This document shows positions 9,539-20,169 of a stretch of DNA of 64,000 bases, one piece after another. How positions within the stretch are numbered: position 1 is the stretch's first letter; each line of letters opens with the position of its first letter. Location: positions 186,001-250,000 of the forward strand of contig RSEE01000047.1 in the NCBI GenBank assembly GCA_003971905.1, given 5' to 3'. Below the pieces are notes generated by a model. That model was not told the origin of the DNA and did not search any database. It saw only the letters and a program-made list of their open reading frames with translations. This stretch comes from Moniliella sp. 'wahieum' (taxonomy: Eukaryota > Basidiomycota > Moniliellomycetes > Moniliellales > Moniliellaceae). The position numbers and the translations under genes were made by a program.

Positions 9539-11298
9539 ATGCTGCGTATCAAGTGCGACACCCGCGTGGTACTCCCCACGGTCCGGGCCGCTACGGCCTC
9601 TCCTTTGCTCCGGACGGCTGTACCGGCTCGCACCCTCTTCACCCGCCGCCACGTGTCGGCTCCTCGCAAGTGGGGCGTGCGGGCCGCCTTGGCTGTCGGC
9701 TCGGTGGTGGGGTTGGCGTACTACTTTGATTCCCGTTCGGCGGTGCACCAGTATGTGTTGACGCCGCTGGTACGCAATCTGTTCGATGCCGAGACGGCAC
9801 ACCGACTCGCGGTGCTTACATTTGCATCGGGCCTTGGATCGCGCGACTTGGTCGCCGACGATCCTGTGCTGGCCACCAGCCTGTTTGGCAAGCCGCTCTC
9901 CAACCCCATTGGCGTTGCGGCCGGGTTTGACAAGAACGCTGAGGCGATCGACGGGTTGTTTAATGTCGGGTTTGGTCTGGTGGAAGTGGGGAGTGTGACG
10001 CCGGTAGCACAGCCGGGCAACCCCAAACCGCGCTTCTTCCGCCTCCCGGCCGATCAGGCGGTTATCAACCGGTATGGATTCAACTCGGATGGCATCCCCC
10101 GGTCCTGGCCCGCCTCGAGGCGCGCGTGCGGGCTTGGCTCCGCCGTACGGCCTCCGCCTCCGACCCCAGCATTGTCGGGACGTTTGACTGGCCAGGCACG
10201 ATTGACAAGGTGGTGCCGGATGCGTCTGGTGCTGCGGCCGCGCTTGTCGATGCGGCCGGGAGCCCCCGCAGCCTGCGCCCTAATCACCTGCTGGCGATCA
10301 ATTTGGGCAAGAACAAGGTGTCGGCTGAGGAGGACGTGAGCGACTACGTGCGTGGTGTCAAGACCCTTGGACCATTTGCCGACTTGGTGGTGATCAATGT
10401 GTCTTCGCCCAACACCCCGGGGCTGCGCAAGTTGCAGCGCAAGGGTGTGCTCAACGACTTACTCAAGCAAGTCGTTGCGGCTCGGGACGAGATGGTGGCT
10501 CAAGCTGGCTTTGCGCCCGCACCTATTGAAACGGCACCAGTGGGCACCGTGCTGGGGCCCAAGGGCATCGTCCCACTCTTGGTTAAGATTGCACCTGACC
10601 TGAGTCGGGACGAGCTGGCGGACGTGGCGGATGCGGCTGTTGAGGCAGGCGTGGATGGGATCATTGTGAGCAATACGACGATCCAGCGCCCTGCGTCGTT
10701 GATCTCCTCTCAGAATGTGGATGAAGTAGGAGGCTTGTCAGGTGCTCCTCTCAAACCGCTCTCTCTCCAGGCCCTGCGCACCGTACGGGAACGTGTGGGC
10801 CCCACCATGACTCTGATTGGTTGCGGAGGGATTCGGACGGGTCAGGATGCGCTGGACTTTGCCCATGCGGGCGCATCGGCGGTGGAGCTCTACACATCGT
10901 TTGGGTACGAGGGCGTGGGCCTACCGCGGCGTGTGAAGGACGAATTGACGGCACTTTTGCACGCACAAAACACCACTTGGGCCGCCGAGGTGGGGCGAAA
11001 TGTGCTTCCGGCCGGTTCCGCTGCCACGACTGCAGAGGGCAAGGACCTGAACGCAGCGGCTATGGAGGATGTGTACCAGAAGAACCAGGCGCAGCTGCAG
11101 CAGGGCATCAAGAAGTTACGCGAGGCCGTGCTTGGCCCCAGTGACAAGGAGGCGATGGCGGTGCGTGAGGCGACGAAGCAGCAAGGAGTGGACGCTCTTG
11201 AGCCGTTCCGGTCCAAGGCGCGTGCCCTTCCGTTTGGGCCGACCGATGGTTCCTACGTCGAGCTTTTGGCCCAGGCAAACCAGGCGATCGCGTCCTAG
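9539..11298 (+). CDS. Dihydroorotate dehydrogenase, class 2 (mitochondrial, quinone-dependent)
   Basis: Fourth step of pyrimidine synthesis: oxidises dihydroorotate to orotate with FMN and passes electrons to ubiquinone at the inner mitochondrial membrane. It starts at an ATG with an Arg-rich presequence. A hydrophobic segment ([13 protein letters not shown], about residues 50-62) precedes the alpha-helical quinone-binding region. Then come [24 protein letters not shown], '[11 protein letters not shown]' and [10 protein letters not shown]. The catalytic Ser lies in [13 protein letters not shown], and the FMN phosphate site in 'LIGCGGI.TGQDAL'. One frame change lies in the C run at 10096-10100; an extra C restores '[13 protein letters not shown]'. 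Total about 587 residues, longer than most DHODHs (about 400-500). A C-terminal Ala/Gln-rich extension of about 100 residues after the barrel (from about 10980) is not part of the family fold I know. Intronless. Confidence 0.96.
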
Positions 11299-11677
11299 AA
11301 AGCATAGCAGGAACTTGACTCCGGGATGCGTTTCAAAACAAATGCAAAACGTGCAATGCACAAATCAAGGCCAAATCTATACTTCAACTAATGCTACGTT
11401 GGAGAGGAATCCCGGAGGTGCCTCAAGCTCTTTCTTGGTAGCGGCGTGTTGATGATGCAGATGATGAATTTTAGGGGCAGCGACATGGAGAACATGCAAC
11501 ACAACCGATACCGCTCCTGTGTCCAACTACGTCCGGGCTGGAGCGCAAGATGTGAGAAGTGAGCATGTGAGGTCTGAGATCCTGAGATCCCAAAGGCCGA
11601 ATTATTAATTGCCCAGACGAGCAACACGTTGCGGACTGCCAGCTGCTGGACAAGGCCAGACACTAGACACTGGACAC

Positions 11678-11740
11678 CGATCATCGATCATCGATCATCG
11701 ATCATCAGTCGCTAGCCTCACTGATTTCACCGGTCACTCG
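11678..11740. repeat. CGATCAT heptad array with flanking CTAG/CCGG words
   Basis: Four exact CGATCAT units in tandem (11678-11705; palindrome ATCGAT plus C), followed by spaced CAGTCGCTAG and CACCGGTCAC words. Confidence 0.9.
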
Positions 11741-11996
11741 GACATCCGTTGTGGAGGACCAACTTTCAAATTGCAAAAGAGAGAATTACAATTGGTCACG
11801 GGGACCCATGCGATGCATGATGCATGATGGGCGACTTTGAAATTTGACCAGATTAGCCGCTGTTCTGTCCACACACACTTGGGTTCAGCAAGTGTTCAGC
11901 CAAGTTGGACCACAAGCGCAGCGGGCAATGCCCAAGTAGGCAGACTCATTCGCAAACATTGCGTGGTCTGCTAATCGAATGTCGGGGTAGTGTTAC

Positions 11997-12055
11997 TTCA
12001 AAGCTTCAAGCTTCAAGAAATTCAAGCAAGCTTGAAGCTTGAAGCTTGACTTGAA
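11997..12055. repeat. Inverted pair of AAGCTT heptad arrays
   Basis: AAGCTTC-type units (TTCAAGCTTCAAG) on the left face CTTGAAGCTTGAA units on the right across a short AAATTCAAGCAAG spacer. The two arrays are in opposite orientation and could fold into a long hairpin. Confidence 0.9.
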
Positions 12056-12540
12056 ACGCGTCCCATTCCAATTTTCACATGTCACGCATCACGCGCAAAA
12101 TGTCACGCATCATGCAACGTTTAATTAAATTAACGTGTTTTTAACAGACAGTTCACTACGTCCAACCTGGTCCAACCCAACAATAAGCTCATCCGGTTCG
12201 GTCACTCGGCCACCGGGACCGAGGGACCGCCATTCAATATTCATTTCTTCACCCTCTCGGCCATCCAGCTTCCAGTCAGTCCGTCTGGCGAAGCGTTGAC
12301 TCAGTGGCGCGTGGGCGTGTGAGGTCCTGCGATGCTTTGCTGTGCTATCCACAGTTCCAACACAGGTAACCTTTGGTGGCAGCAGGGGTGGCTTGGTTTT
12401 GATTGCGTGAGACCAGGTGGCCCCATCCGCCTGGCCCGACGCTTGTCTTATGTACACGTGCGATTCGATGAACTGAACTCCCGCCAACATGCAGCATCCC
12501 ACCCAAGTACCGCCCCGGGAGTAGGGTGTCCGGTGTGCGG

Positions 12541-12592
12541 TTGAAGTTGAAGGTTCAACGTTCAACACGTTCAAGTTGAACGTTGTTGAAGC
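12541..12592. repeat. AACGTT-type inverted repeat
   Basis: CAACGTTCAA at 12556-12565 is the exact reverse complement of TTGAACGTTG at 12576-12585. Further TTGAAG/TTCAAG words lie around it. Same family, AACGTT centre. Confidence 0.85.
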
Positions 12593-12756
12593 CGCTGCTG
12601 GGAGACGCGGAGCGCCACGATCTCAGAAAGCGCGTCATACACGTCATGCATCCTCGTACGTCCAATGATTTCCAAGCCCTTCCAGCACCCAGTGCCCTTC
12701 TAAGCTCCAAGCCTCGTCTCGGCCGGGGACGGGGAAAGCGGAACCCAGCGAGTGTG

Positions 12757-12812
12757 ATGCATGATGAATGATGCATGATACTTGATGAATGATGCATGAT
12801 GCATGATGCATG
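12757..12812. repeat. Eight-unit ATGCATG-type heptad array
   Basis: Eight consecutive 7-mers of form ANNNNTG. Five are ATGCATG, two ATGAATG and one ATACTTG. The 7-bp frame is unbroken across the variant units. Confidence 0.95.
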
Positions 12813-12847
12813 ATGGTGGCCGATGGGTGCAAGCGATGACGTGCATG

Positions 12848-12881
12848 ACGCGTGCCGCGTGACGCGTGACGCGCGTGACGT
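12848..12881. repeat. ACGCGTG heptad tract
   Basis: ACGCGTG and CCGCGTG units in tandem followed by an expanded ACGCGCGTG. It lies 36 bp from the ATGCATG array, on the same strand orientation. Confidence 0.85.
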
Positions 12882-13048
12882 CTGAATATCTGAATAAAGG
12901 CCGCAACCTGGCGCTCAGCTGAGCCGCTGACATATGACACTGCAGCGCCAGTGCCCTGCTGTGCGGTGCCCGGACAGAGGAGGGCGATGCGGAGGCCGCG
13001 GGTGATGGCAATGCAGCGAGTGCGGCGTCGTGCTTCGTCTGAGGTGGG

Positions 13049-13321
13049 GTGCTGCATGTCATTGATCAGATCGATCATCGATATCCCGGGAGAACCATAG
13101 CGCGTACCGAGTGCCGTTCGCGGTGGCCGTCGCTGCTGGCTGTTGGCCCTCCACCAGCCACTGCCACTCCCGGTGCCACTCCTGTGGAGGTTGCTGTTGC
13201 TGCTGCCTTGCCACCGCCGCTGCAGCCGCCACCACCATCACCACCACCACCATCATCACTACCACCACCACCACCACCACCGCAACTGATCCGCTTGCGC
13301 ACGCAGGATGCAGGCCCATAA
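13049..13321 (+). promoter_or_regulatory. Probable 5' leader of the SR-protein kinase with a CCA/CAT repeat
   Basis: A trinucleotide tract of CCA, CAT and CAC at 13226-13282 lies 26 nt before the kinase ATG. A 90-codon frame runs across it and ends at 13321, overlapping the kinase start by 14 nt. It encodes little but Pro, Ala and Ser, so it is more likely leader sequence or an upstream ORF than a real protein. Confidence 0.4.
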
Positions 13322-15827
13322 CTACGCCCTGCCCTCCGCTGAGGGCCTTGTGCCCACACCCCTCCACGAACCTCCCCACACACTTGCCCCGCCCATCTCC
13401 GCCAGTGCCAGCAGCGCCACCACTTCCACCTCCACTACCGGCAGCGTTCTTACCGAGGAGGAGGAGGACGTAAGTGAGTACTGCAAAGGCGGCTACCACC
13501 CTGTCCACGTCGGCGACCTGTTCAGCGATGGCCGCTACGTCATCGTTCGCAAGTTGGGCTGGGGCCACTTCTCGACTGTCTGGCTTGCCCGGGACCAGCG
13601 CATGGCTCGCCACGTTGCCCTCAAGGTCGTCAAGTCTGCGCCCTGTTATACCGAAACAGCGGTGGACGAAATCAAGCTGCTTCAGCGCCTTGTTTCGTCC
13701 AACCCAGACCACCCGGGCCGCCGCCACGTCGTATCGCTGCTTGACCATTTTCGCCACCGGGGGCCGAATGGCACCCATGTGTGCATGGTCTTTGAAGTGC
13801 TGGGCGAGAACCTTCTGGGCCTGATCAAGCGATATCAACATCTTGGCGTGCCCAAACACATTGTCAAGCAAGTGGCCAAGCAGGTCCTCCTTGGTCTTGA
13901 CTACATGCACCGCGAGTGTGGAATCATCCATACCGATCTTAAGCCCGAGAATGTGCTGATCTGCATTGACGATGTGGAGGCGGTCGTTCAAGCCGAACTC
14001 AATTCCACCCCAGCTGCTGTACCAACCAAACTGGTTGGCGTGCCCCCTAGCCAAGGGCGTGGTATTGCTCATACCCCCGGGAGCCGACCCAGCAGCGCTA
14101 TCTTCATCACCGGATCCCAACCTTTGCCTTCGCCTTCAAGCTCGCTGGCCTCGTCCCCTATGCTGGACAAGTGGGGCTTTGGTATGTCCAAGATTGACTC
14201 GGCTTCGGGCAGCTTCAACCCTTCGTTGAAGTACTCCTCGGCCGCCGCCACCCCGCCCGGCTTTGTCGGGACACCTTCGCAAGATGTGACGGCGGGCATG
14301 CAGCGTCTCACCACCCAGGACACTTCGTTTTCACCTACCAGTTTCAGCAGCCCCACCAAGAACGGAACCACATTTGCCCATCGCACCTTCTCCACTGATT
14401 CAGGAAAGTACGGCCCCTCCCTTTTATCGCAACAGGTGGCTGCAGCGATGCGTCATGACCACGAGGCCCCTGCCCCGGTCCCGCCGCCGCCTCGGTCAGA
14501 CTCGTTTCCAATTGATTCTGTTGAGTCCGAAGCGATGGGCCTGCATCCGCATGACCCCAACCTGTCCAAGTCACCCGGAACCTCCTTGCCCTCGCACGCA
14601 GAACACGACACTTCGAATGGCCGGGAAGCCGCGGTGGTTGAACCGCCATATGATGCCGCTTCCCTGGAACGGATTACAGTCAAGATTGCCGATCTGGGCA
14701 ATGCCTGCTGGGTCAACCACCACTTTACCAACGACATCCAGACCCGCCAGTACCGTTGTCCAGAGGTGATCATTGGCGCACGATGGGGGCCCTCGGCCGA
14801 CATGTGGTCGGCATCGGCCATGATCTTTGAATTGCTTACGGGGGACTATCTCTTTGACCCATCATCTGGAAGTAAATACACCAAGGACGATGATCACATT
14901 GCTCAAGTGATTGAACTGTTGGGCGACTTTCCCAAATCATTGGCGTTTTCGGGCAAGTACAGTTCAGAGATCTTCAATCGACGAGGTATGTGCCAATGAA
15001 CAGCAGACCATCGTGTCCTGATTTCTGTTGACTGCATGAGTATTGACCTTCTGCTTACGCCAGGCGAATTGAGGCACATTCATCGCCTTCGCTACTGGCC
15101 TTTGACCAGTGTCTTGCAAGAGAAGTACCTGCTCAAATTCCCCGAGGCAGAGGAACTGGCTAGCTTCCTGCTCCCTATGCTGCGTCTGCATCCTGAGCGA
15201 CGGGCCATGTCTGATGAAATGCTTCTTCATCCTTGGCTTGCTGGGATTTCGGTTGCGGGCGAGCTGGAAGCGGCCGAACGGATCCAGGCGCGGCTTCATG
15301 CGTCTCTGTCTACTTCGATGCAGGACGCAGCATCGGTGGAGCTGGCGAACGAGCAGGATGCGTTGAAGCCGGTGGGGTCGCTAAGCTCCACTCCGGCAGG
15401 AAGCCTTTCGTCTTCCTTTACGGAGCCCGTGCCGCCGTTGCGACCAGACAGGGGTCCTGACGAGTCATTGCAGCGCGTGTCACTCGACCCCATCACCCCC
15501 CCTGACCCGTCCACTGCCTCGGCATCGCACCATGAAGACTCGTCGTTCTCTTTTTCCACCACTAGCACGCATCATTATCCTCTTAGCCACCATCGCCACA
15601 TCTCCTCCTTTCAACATCCACATCCACACCCGCACCCACATCCGCTGCCTACTTCCGGCCCTTCGCCCGCACAGGTTTCTCATCCAACTGCCACGCCACA
15701 AGTGGCAGCCGCGTTGTCTACGCCGCGTGCGGGGCCAAGCGATCACCGGTCTGGGTCCAGCCGCTCTCGCACCGGGTCTCCGTCCCCCCATGCACTGCCG
15801 CACCCGGTCGCTGCCCCAGTGCAGTGA
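13308..15827 (+). CDS. SRPK-type serine/arginine-protein kinase
   Basis: Phosphorylates RS-rich splicing and mRNA-export factors (Sky1/SRPK family). About 815 residues. After a Pro/Ser/Thr-rich N-terminus comes the family entry motif 'YCKGGYHPVHVGDLF', then a G-loop (LGWGHFSTVWLA), VALKVVKS with the ATP-anchoring Lys, and HTDLKPEN. A spacer of about 220 Ser/Pro-rich residues splits the kinase. The second lobe resumes at KIADLGNACW, a DLG in place of DFG as is normal for SRPKs, followed by 'IQTRQYRCPEVI'. A GT-AG intron of 78 nt (14986-15063) joins RRG to ELRHI. The C-terminal tail is Ser/Pro-rich and includes a run of alternating His-Pro near 15610-15650. The frame is intact apart from the intron. 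The ATG at 13308 is the first in frame before the conserved core. Confidence 0.96.
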
Positions 15828-16575
15828 CCGAAGCGCCAGAACCAGTCTCTGTTGTCACATGTCATGTTCATTCCCGCGCCTGCATCCCACTCATGCCGAG
15901 TCGTGCTAGTGTGCCACGGTCGATGCAGGTACATTCACTTGGTAGGCGGGTAGTAGGTTAGCTACGGTGGGGGCCTCTGGGGTGGGGATGGGGGGTGCAG
16001 AATGCAGGATGATCGAGATGACCATGGTGATCGCCGGTGAGGAGCTTGATCGGTAGGTCTCCGGTCCGGGCGGATTGCGAATATGAGGGTGTCCAATGTC
16101 CGGCATTGGCCAGACACGCGTCCGCGGCGGACATGCGGACATGGCACGGGCAAAGCAAGCAGCTGCAGCCACTTCTCCAGCATGGCAGCTTGCATATATT
16201 CCACTGGGTTCGCCGACATCATGCATCCTTCACCCGTCGCGCGTCGCGTCTGGGCACTGGGCAGATTTCAATGTTGAACGCATCTGTAGTGCTGTGCCCA
16301 ACTGCGCCTGGCTTTCCGTTCCGACTGCCGGAACAAGCCGGCCGTAATGCCTATAGCGAGAGGCCAGGGAGAAGGGGGTGTTATACGATCCGGTGTATAT
16401 TTTCCCCTGCTTTCCAGTGGTGATCCCGACCGTGCCAGTCCTTTATAAGCCTGGACGTACCGGCCACCTAGTAGAAACCCAAGCACCTTCAGCCGGTTTC
16501 CTATACCCTTTCCAACCTCAATCCTCACCATCGAAACCAATATTTTGCCCTCTCCACTGACGCGGCCTTGCTACC
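15828..16575. promoter_or_regulatory. Intergenic region upstream of the WrbA-like gene
   Basis: About 750 bp with no gene recognised. TTTATAAGCC near 16441-16450 is a TATA-like element about 130 nt before the ATG. A TTCAATGTTGAACG word near 16268 belongs to the repeat family found elsewhere. Confidence 0.45.
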
Positions 16576-17466
16576 ATGTCCAAGTTCATCAAGAAGCTGT
16601 TCCGCAAGTCGAACAAAAACCTGTCAGGCTCCGTCGCAAGTTCTCAGGAGTCCCTCTCTTCGCCCTCTCCTGCGACTAAACCGTCTACCCCCACCTCGGT
16701 TTCTTCTACCGAACCAGAGGCCCGTACTGCGGTGGCCCTCAAAGCTGGGAACCCCGCCAAGATTGCCATTATTGGTCACTCGGTATGTTTTCGGCCCTTC
16801 TCTGATTTGGGTTCGTGTGAAAAAGGTAGCAGACATGCTAACCCGGTTACCTCACTTCTACTTTGTCTCAACATGCTCATTGTAGCTTTGGGGCCACATT
16901 GACACCCTAGTCAAGTCTGCCGCCGAGGGGATCAAGTCGACGGGAGCTACAGTGGAGATTTTCAGTTTTGGCGAAACGCTGCCGGCCGAGGTGCTGGCCA
17001 AAATGCATGCTGCTGAAAAACAACCTTACCCCGCCATCACGCCCCAGGCGCTCAAGGAATTTGATGGCTTCCTCCTGGCTGCTGGCACCCGCTTTGGACG
17101 CTTGCCGGCCCAGGTGGACAACTTTTTTGATGCTACGGGGGGCTTATGGGCATCTGGAGCTCTGGTGGGCAAGTTTGCTGGTCTCATCACCTCCACCAGT
17201 GGACAACACGGTGGCCAAGAAACCACGTTTGTCACGACGCTGCCGTGGTGTTGGTGCACCATGGAATCAACTATGTCCCGATCGGATTCCGATTCGAGGA
17301 GATGCGCAACATGGATGTCGTGCAGGGTGGCACCCCTTGGGGTGCATCCACGTTGTCCAAGCAGGACGGATCGCGCCAGGTCACCTCAAATGAAAAGATG
17401 ATAGCCCAAAAGCAAGGTGTTTACTTTGCTACCATTGTTGGCACCTTTAAGAAGGGCACCGCTTAA
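16576..17466 (+). CDS. WrbA-type NAD(P)H:quinone oxidoreductase (flavodoxin-like, Pst2/Rfs1 family)
   Basis: FMN-dependent two-electron quinone reduction that protects against redox cycling; in yeasts these proteins sit at eisosomes. The N-terminus (MSKFIKKLFRKSNKN) is basic and followed by a Ser/Pro-rich linker, an extension of about 55 residues before the core. The flavodoxin fold starts at KIAIIGHS, where an intron of about 100 nt (16783-16885) interrupts it, then resumes LWGHIDTLVKSAAEG. Core blocks are 'DGFLLAAGTRFGRLPAQ', FFDATGGLWASGALVGK, STSGQHGGQETT, and 'HHGINYVPIGF'. One base appears to be missing near 17241, between VTTL and the AVVLVHHG block. The basic N-terminus could bind acidic membrane lipids (inference). 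Confidence 0.93.
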
Positions 17467-17937
17467 TTACCACACCCCTTTGGCCACAAACAATCACAAC
17501 CCCACGGTCTTGCCTGCACCCAGGACGTTGTATTAGCAATGGAACCCTCTCGGGCGGACATGGAAGGGTGTAAAAGAGGGCTGCGTACACCAGCTTTTGG
17601 GCCTGGGTGCCAATTGACTGTATTCAGATATCGATATCACTCCGCGCAAAATATGTCGCGCTTTTGCTTCCCATTCTCCGTTTGTTCTCCGTTTTCCGCT
17701 CCTGTTTCCTGTGTCCCAAAAGTTGCGCCCGGTCTGAGTGGCCTGTTCTGCTTTTGCGTGTTAGCGTCATCTTGGACCTACTCCATATAGTTTCTCCCTC
17801 ATGCCGAGCTAATTAAGTAGTAGCCTATCTTAGGTCCGACTACAACGAAAAAATATGCAAATTGAAAAGCACGAGGCGGGCAAAGCAATGAGGCAGGGGA
17901 TTGTCCCTGAGGGAGTCCGAGAGGTGAGTTGGCCCAA
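17467..17937. other. Convergent 3' intergenic region
   Basis: About 470 bp between two converging genes. T- and C-rich, no gene and no repeat array seen; probably both 3' UTRs. Confidence 0.5.
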
Positions 17938-18525
17938 TCAAGCTGTGCGGAGGATAACATGGGTACCCGACTCGGTTTGGACCACACCGCTGATGCTCCC
18001 GACGGGCAAGCTGAATGCAGCATCCTCAAATGGCTTCTGCATCTGGCCCCGCTGAAATACGCCCAAATCTCCCCCGGCACGCGCAGAGGAGCAGTCACTG
18101 TAGCAAAAACAAAGACCGGTCGTTTTGTCAGAGGGGCTGGAGACCGCTAGAGAAGGCAGATGTGGACGCAGACGGGAGACATACCTATTTTCCGACGCCA
18201 ACTTGGCAAATAAGGCCGGGTCTGGGGTGGGACCGAGCTGCTGTATAAAGCCTTGAATCGTTGCTTCAGCCTCCTGTGGGGAGCGGGTAATGACTTGTTG
18301 ACGGTGAGATGAAGGCCGACGTGATTGGGCATGTTTGACAAGGAGGTGGGAGGCGCGCACGCTGCTCGGCTGGTGGAGGTATTGGGCAGCGCCAGGGAGG
18401 GCGTTGATGGCTTCGGGCGTGAGACCGGCAGGTTCCTCCCAGCTGCTGACGTGGTTTGCAGCATCATAGAAGTAAGGCATCTGCCGTGTCTTGCTCATTC
18501 GCACTTCCCATAGAGGCGCCGACAT
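17938..18525 (-). CDS. ESS1: Pin1/Ess1 parvulin-type peptidyl-prolyl cis/trans isomerase
   Basis: Isomerises phospho-Ser/Thr-Pro bonds, chiefly in the RNA polymerase II C-terminal domain. Translation from the ATG at 18525 gives an N-terminal WW domain ([19 protein letters not shown] ... SSWEEP) and then the parvulin domain. In the latter I see [20 protein letters not shown] with the phosphate-binding basic residues, '[13 protein letters not shown]' with the active-site Cys, '[12 protein letters not shown]' and SGTHVILRT at the end. A GT-AG intron at 18098-18184 (87 nt) splits EN/SDCSS. The open frame continues upstream to 18708, but the WW domain begins right after 18525, so that ATG is preferred. 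Length about 165 residues, normal. No frame problems. Confidence 0.96.
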   Translation of the reverse strand: MSAPLWEVRMSKTRQMPYFYDAANHVSSWEEPAGLTPEAINALPGAAQYLHQPSSVRASHLLVKHAQSRRPSSHRQQVITRSPQEAEATIQGFIQQLGPTPDPALFAKLASENRYVSRLRPHLPSLAVSSPSDKTTGLCFCYSDCSSARAGGDLGVFQRGQMQKPFEDAAFSLPVGSISGVVQTESGTHVILRTA

Positions 18526-20169
18526 GGTGGCCGTGGTGGAGGTGGTTGCGGTGGTGCTGGGCTGCCCTAGCAGCCAACGGTGCGCGCACAGACAGAAAAC
18601 ATTTTGGAGTCGGTAGACGTGCTCAAAGTCAGTGCGTACGTAATAGCGTCCAAGTCGCTCTTTCCGTTCCGCACCGTTCCTTCCGCTGTGATGTGGCGCA
18701 ACATGCAACAGCTCGCAGATCTGACGAGCAACCTGTGTGACGCGGGTTAGGATTCCGCTGAAAGGGGATATGCATCGTGGGATAGATCAGACACGTGAGT
18801 TGGTGAAGCAATCATTAACCAGGTGAAGCTTCAAGTCAAGTTCAACGCAGCACGGAGGCACAACAAGGAGGGGCGGAACAGAGGCGGAGCGGGGCCGCTG
18901 CGGCGCACACTACATCCACACCAACCACACCGCAAGCGCTCGGTTGGCCCAGCACACTACATACTTACGTACGTTGCGCAAATTTCAAACACGTTTTGCG
19001 GGTCCGACGCAGATTGTTTGAATGGGGCCTACTGTGGCCTACTGCGGCTTCGCAAGGTCTAGTGACTAGAGGCAGTGATGTCATGCATGTCAGGCTCAGC
19101 GATGCGGGATGGATGATGCATGGCAGCGCTATTTGCTGGCATGAATTGAACGTTGGACGTTGGGCGCTGGGCGCTGGGCAGAGGGGGTGCCGGTTGGGCC
19201 GCGTGTGGGTCTGCCGCCACACGCCGCAACAGGGTGCGACACGGCACTGCCACACGCATACGCGGCACGGCGGAGGGGTCCTAGCGCCTAGCGCCTAGGG
19301 ACCACGGGGTACGGTAGGGCAAGGCAGGGCAAGGCTATGCTGGCTCCATGGCAGTGATCGAGTGATCGATGATCCCACATACAAAGCCTCTGGCCTGCTG
19401 CCCTGGCTGCCCTGGCCCGGCCGAGCGGAGGGGCGGTCGGAATGAGCAAAGGTTAAATCGAGCGGGATTCGTTTGGACCGCATTTTCTTGCCAGACAGAA
19501 AAATGGATGGCATGGAGCTGCGCCGTATTAGCGCTTAGTCTTTCGCTTTTAAGCGTTGCGCTTTAGCGCTTAGCGCTAAGGCTTAGCAGCGCTGTAGTGC
19601 CCTCCAGTGCGCTGATTCGACGCATCTTCAAGCTGCAGCTTCACATCCCCTGCGCTTGCTGGTTCCGAAGAGCTGTAGGGATTGGCACGTGCTAAGTAGC
19701 CGAAGAGTGCTACCTTCTGCAGTAGTCACTAGTCATCGATCATCCCTCTTGCATCCTCTGCACCATCCTGCCTCCCCGCCATTCCGTCGCCATCACCACC
19801 GCCATCACCATCCCCATCCCCATCACCGTCACCACCCCTCCCCTGCCCCTCCCGTCTCCCGCGTCCGTCTTATCACCGTCACCCCGCCCCCACCTGTCTC
19901 CTGACCGACGTCTTGGTGTATCTGCTGGCGGCCTCTATTGCTGCATCCCAGCTCCGTGCCTGCCTTCCCCCGTCCTCTCCCTCTCACGCGCCCACGCTCA
20001 GACGCCCTGCGACCGTCCGCGGAGCTTGACGTGCGTCCTGGAAACTTGGTCTTGACCAAACTTGGCGCCTTCAGCCACAACCGTGCCGTCTGTCCCGCGC
20101 TCATCCAGTACGAGGATTAGTTGCCGCTGGCTGCTTCCCGCTTCCCGCTCCCCGCCTGTCCCCGCCTCC
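18526..20169. promoter_or_regulatory. Divergent intergenic region between ESS1 and the Psq-HTH gene
   Basis: About 1.6 kb, no recognised gene. Repeat words are scattered: AAGCTTCAAG near 18825, CTAGTGACTAG near 19060, TAGCGCC repeats near 19281-19298, a TTAGCGC tract at 19523-19596, and CACTAGTCATCGATCATC at 19727-19744. A CCATCA/CCATCC tract (about 19785-19850) precedes the Psq-HTH gene. Confidence 0.55.
19523..19596. repeat. TTAGCGC heptad-like tract
   Basis: Repeated AGCGCTT/AGCGCTA words (palindromic AGCGCT plus T or A) at roughly 7-bp spacing, with decayed copies between. It shows that the linker base of the heptad family is not restricted to C or G. Confidence 0.75.

Larger units (their letters stand above)
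11299..13048. other. Intergenic region between DHODH and the SR-protein kinase
   Basis: About 1.75 kb with no recognised gene. It is the second dense region of heptad repeats (11678-11740, 11809-11830, 11997-12055, 12541-12592, 12757-12812, 12848-12881, 13066-13085). Promoter elements for the kinase should lie in the right part. Single-copy sequence between arrays shows nothing I recognise. Confidence 0.6.

Noticed and set aside
9040-9802. Antisense open frames with repeated MRSCIM peptides
   Set aside because: They only translate the 15-bp minisatellite and the antisense of the DHODH presequence.
11678-12881. CRISPR-like array
   Set aside because: Units are 7 bp, contiguous, without spacers, in a eukaryotic genome; nothing resembles a CRISPR repeat-spacer pattern.
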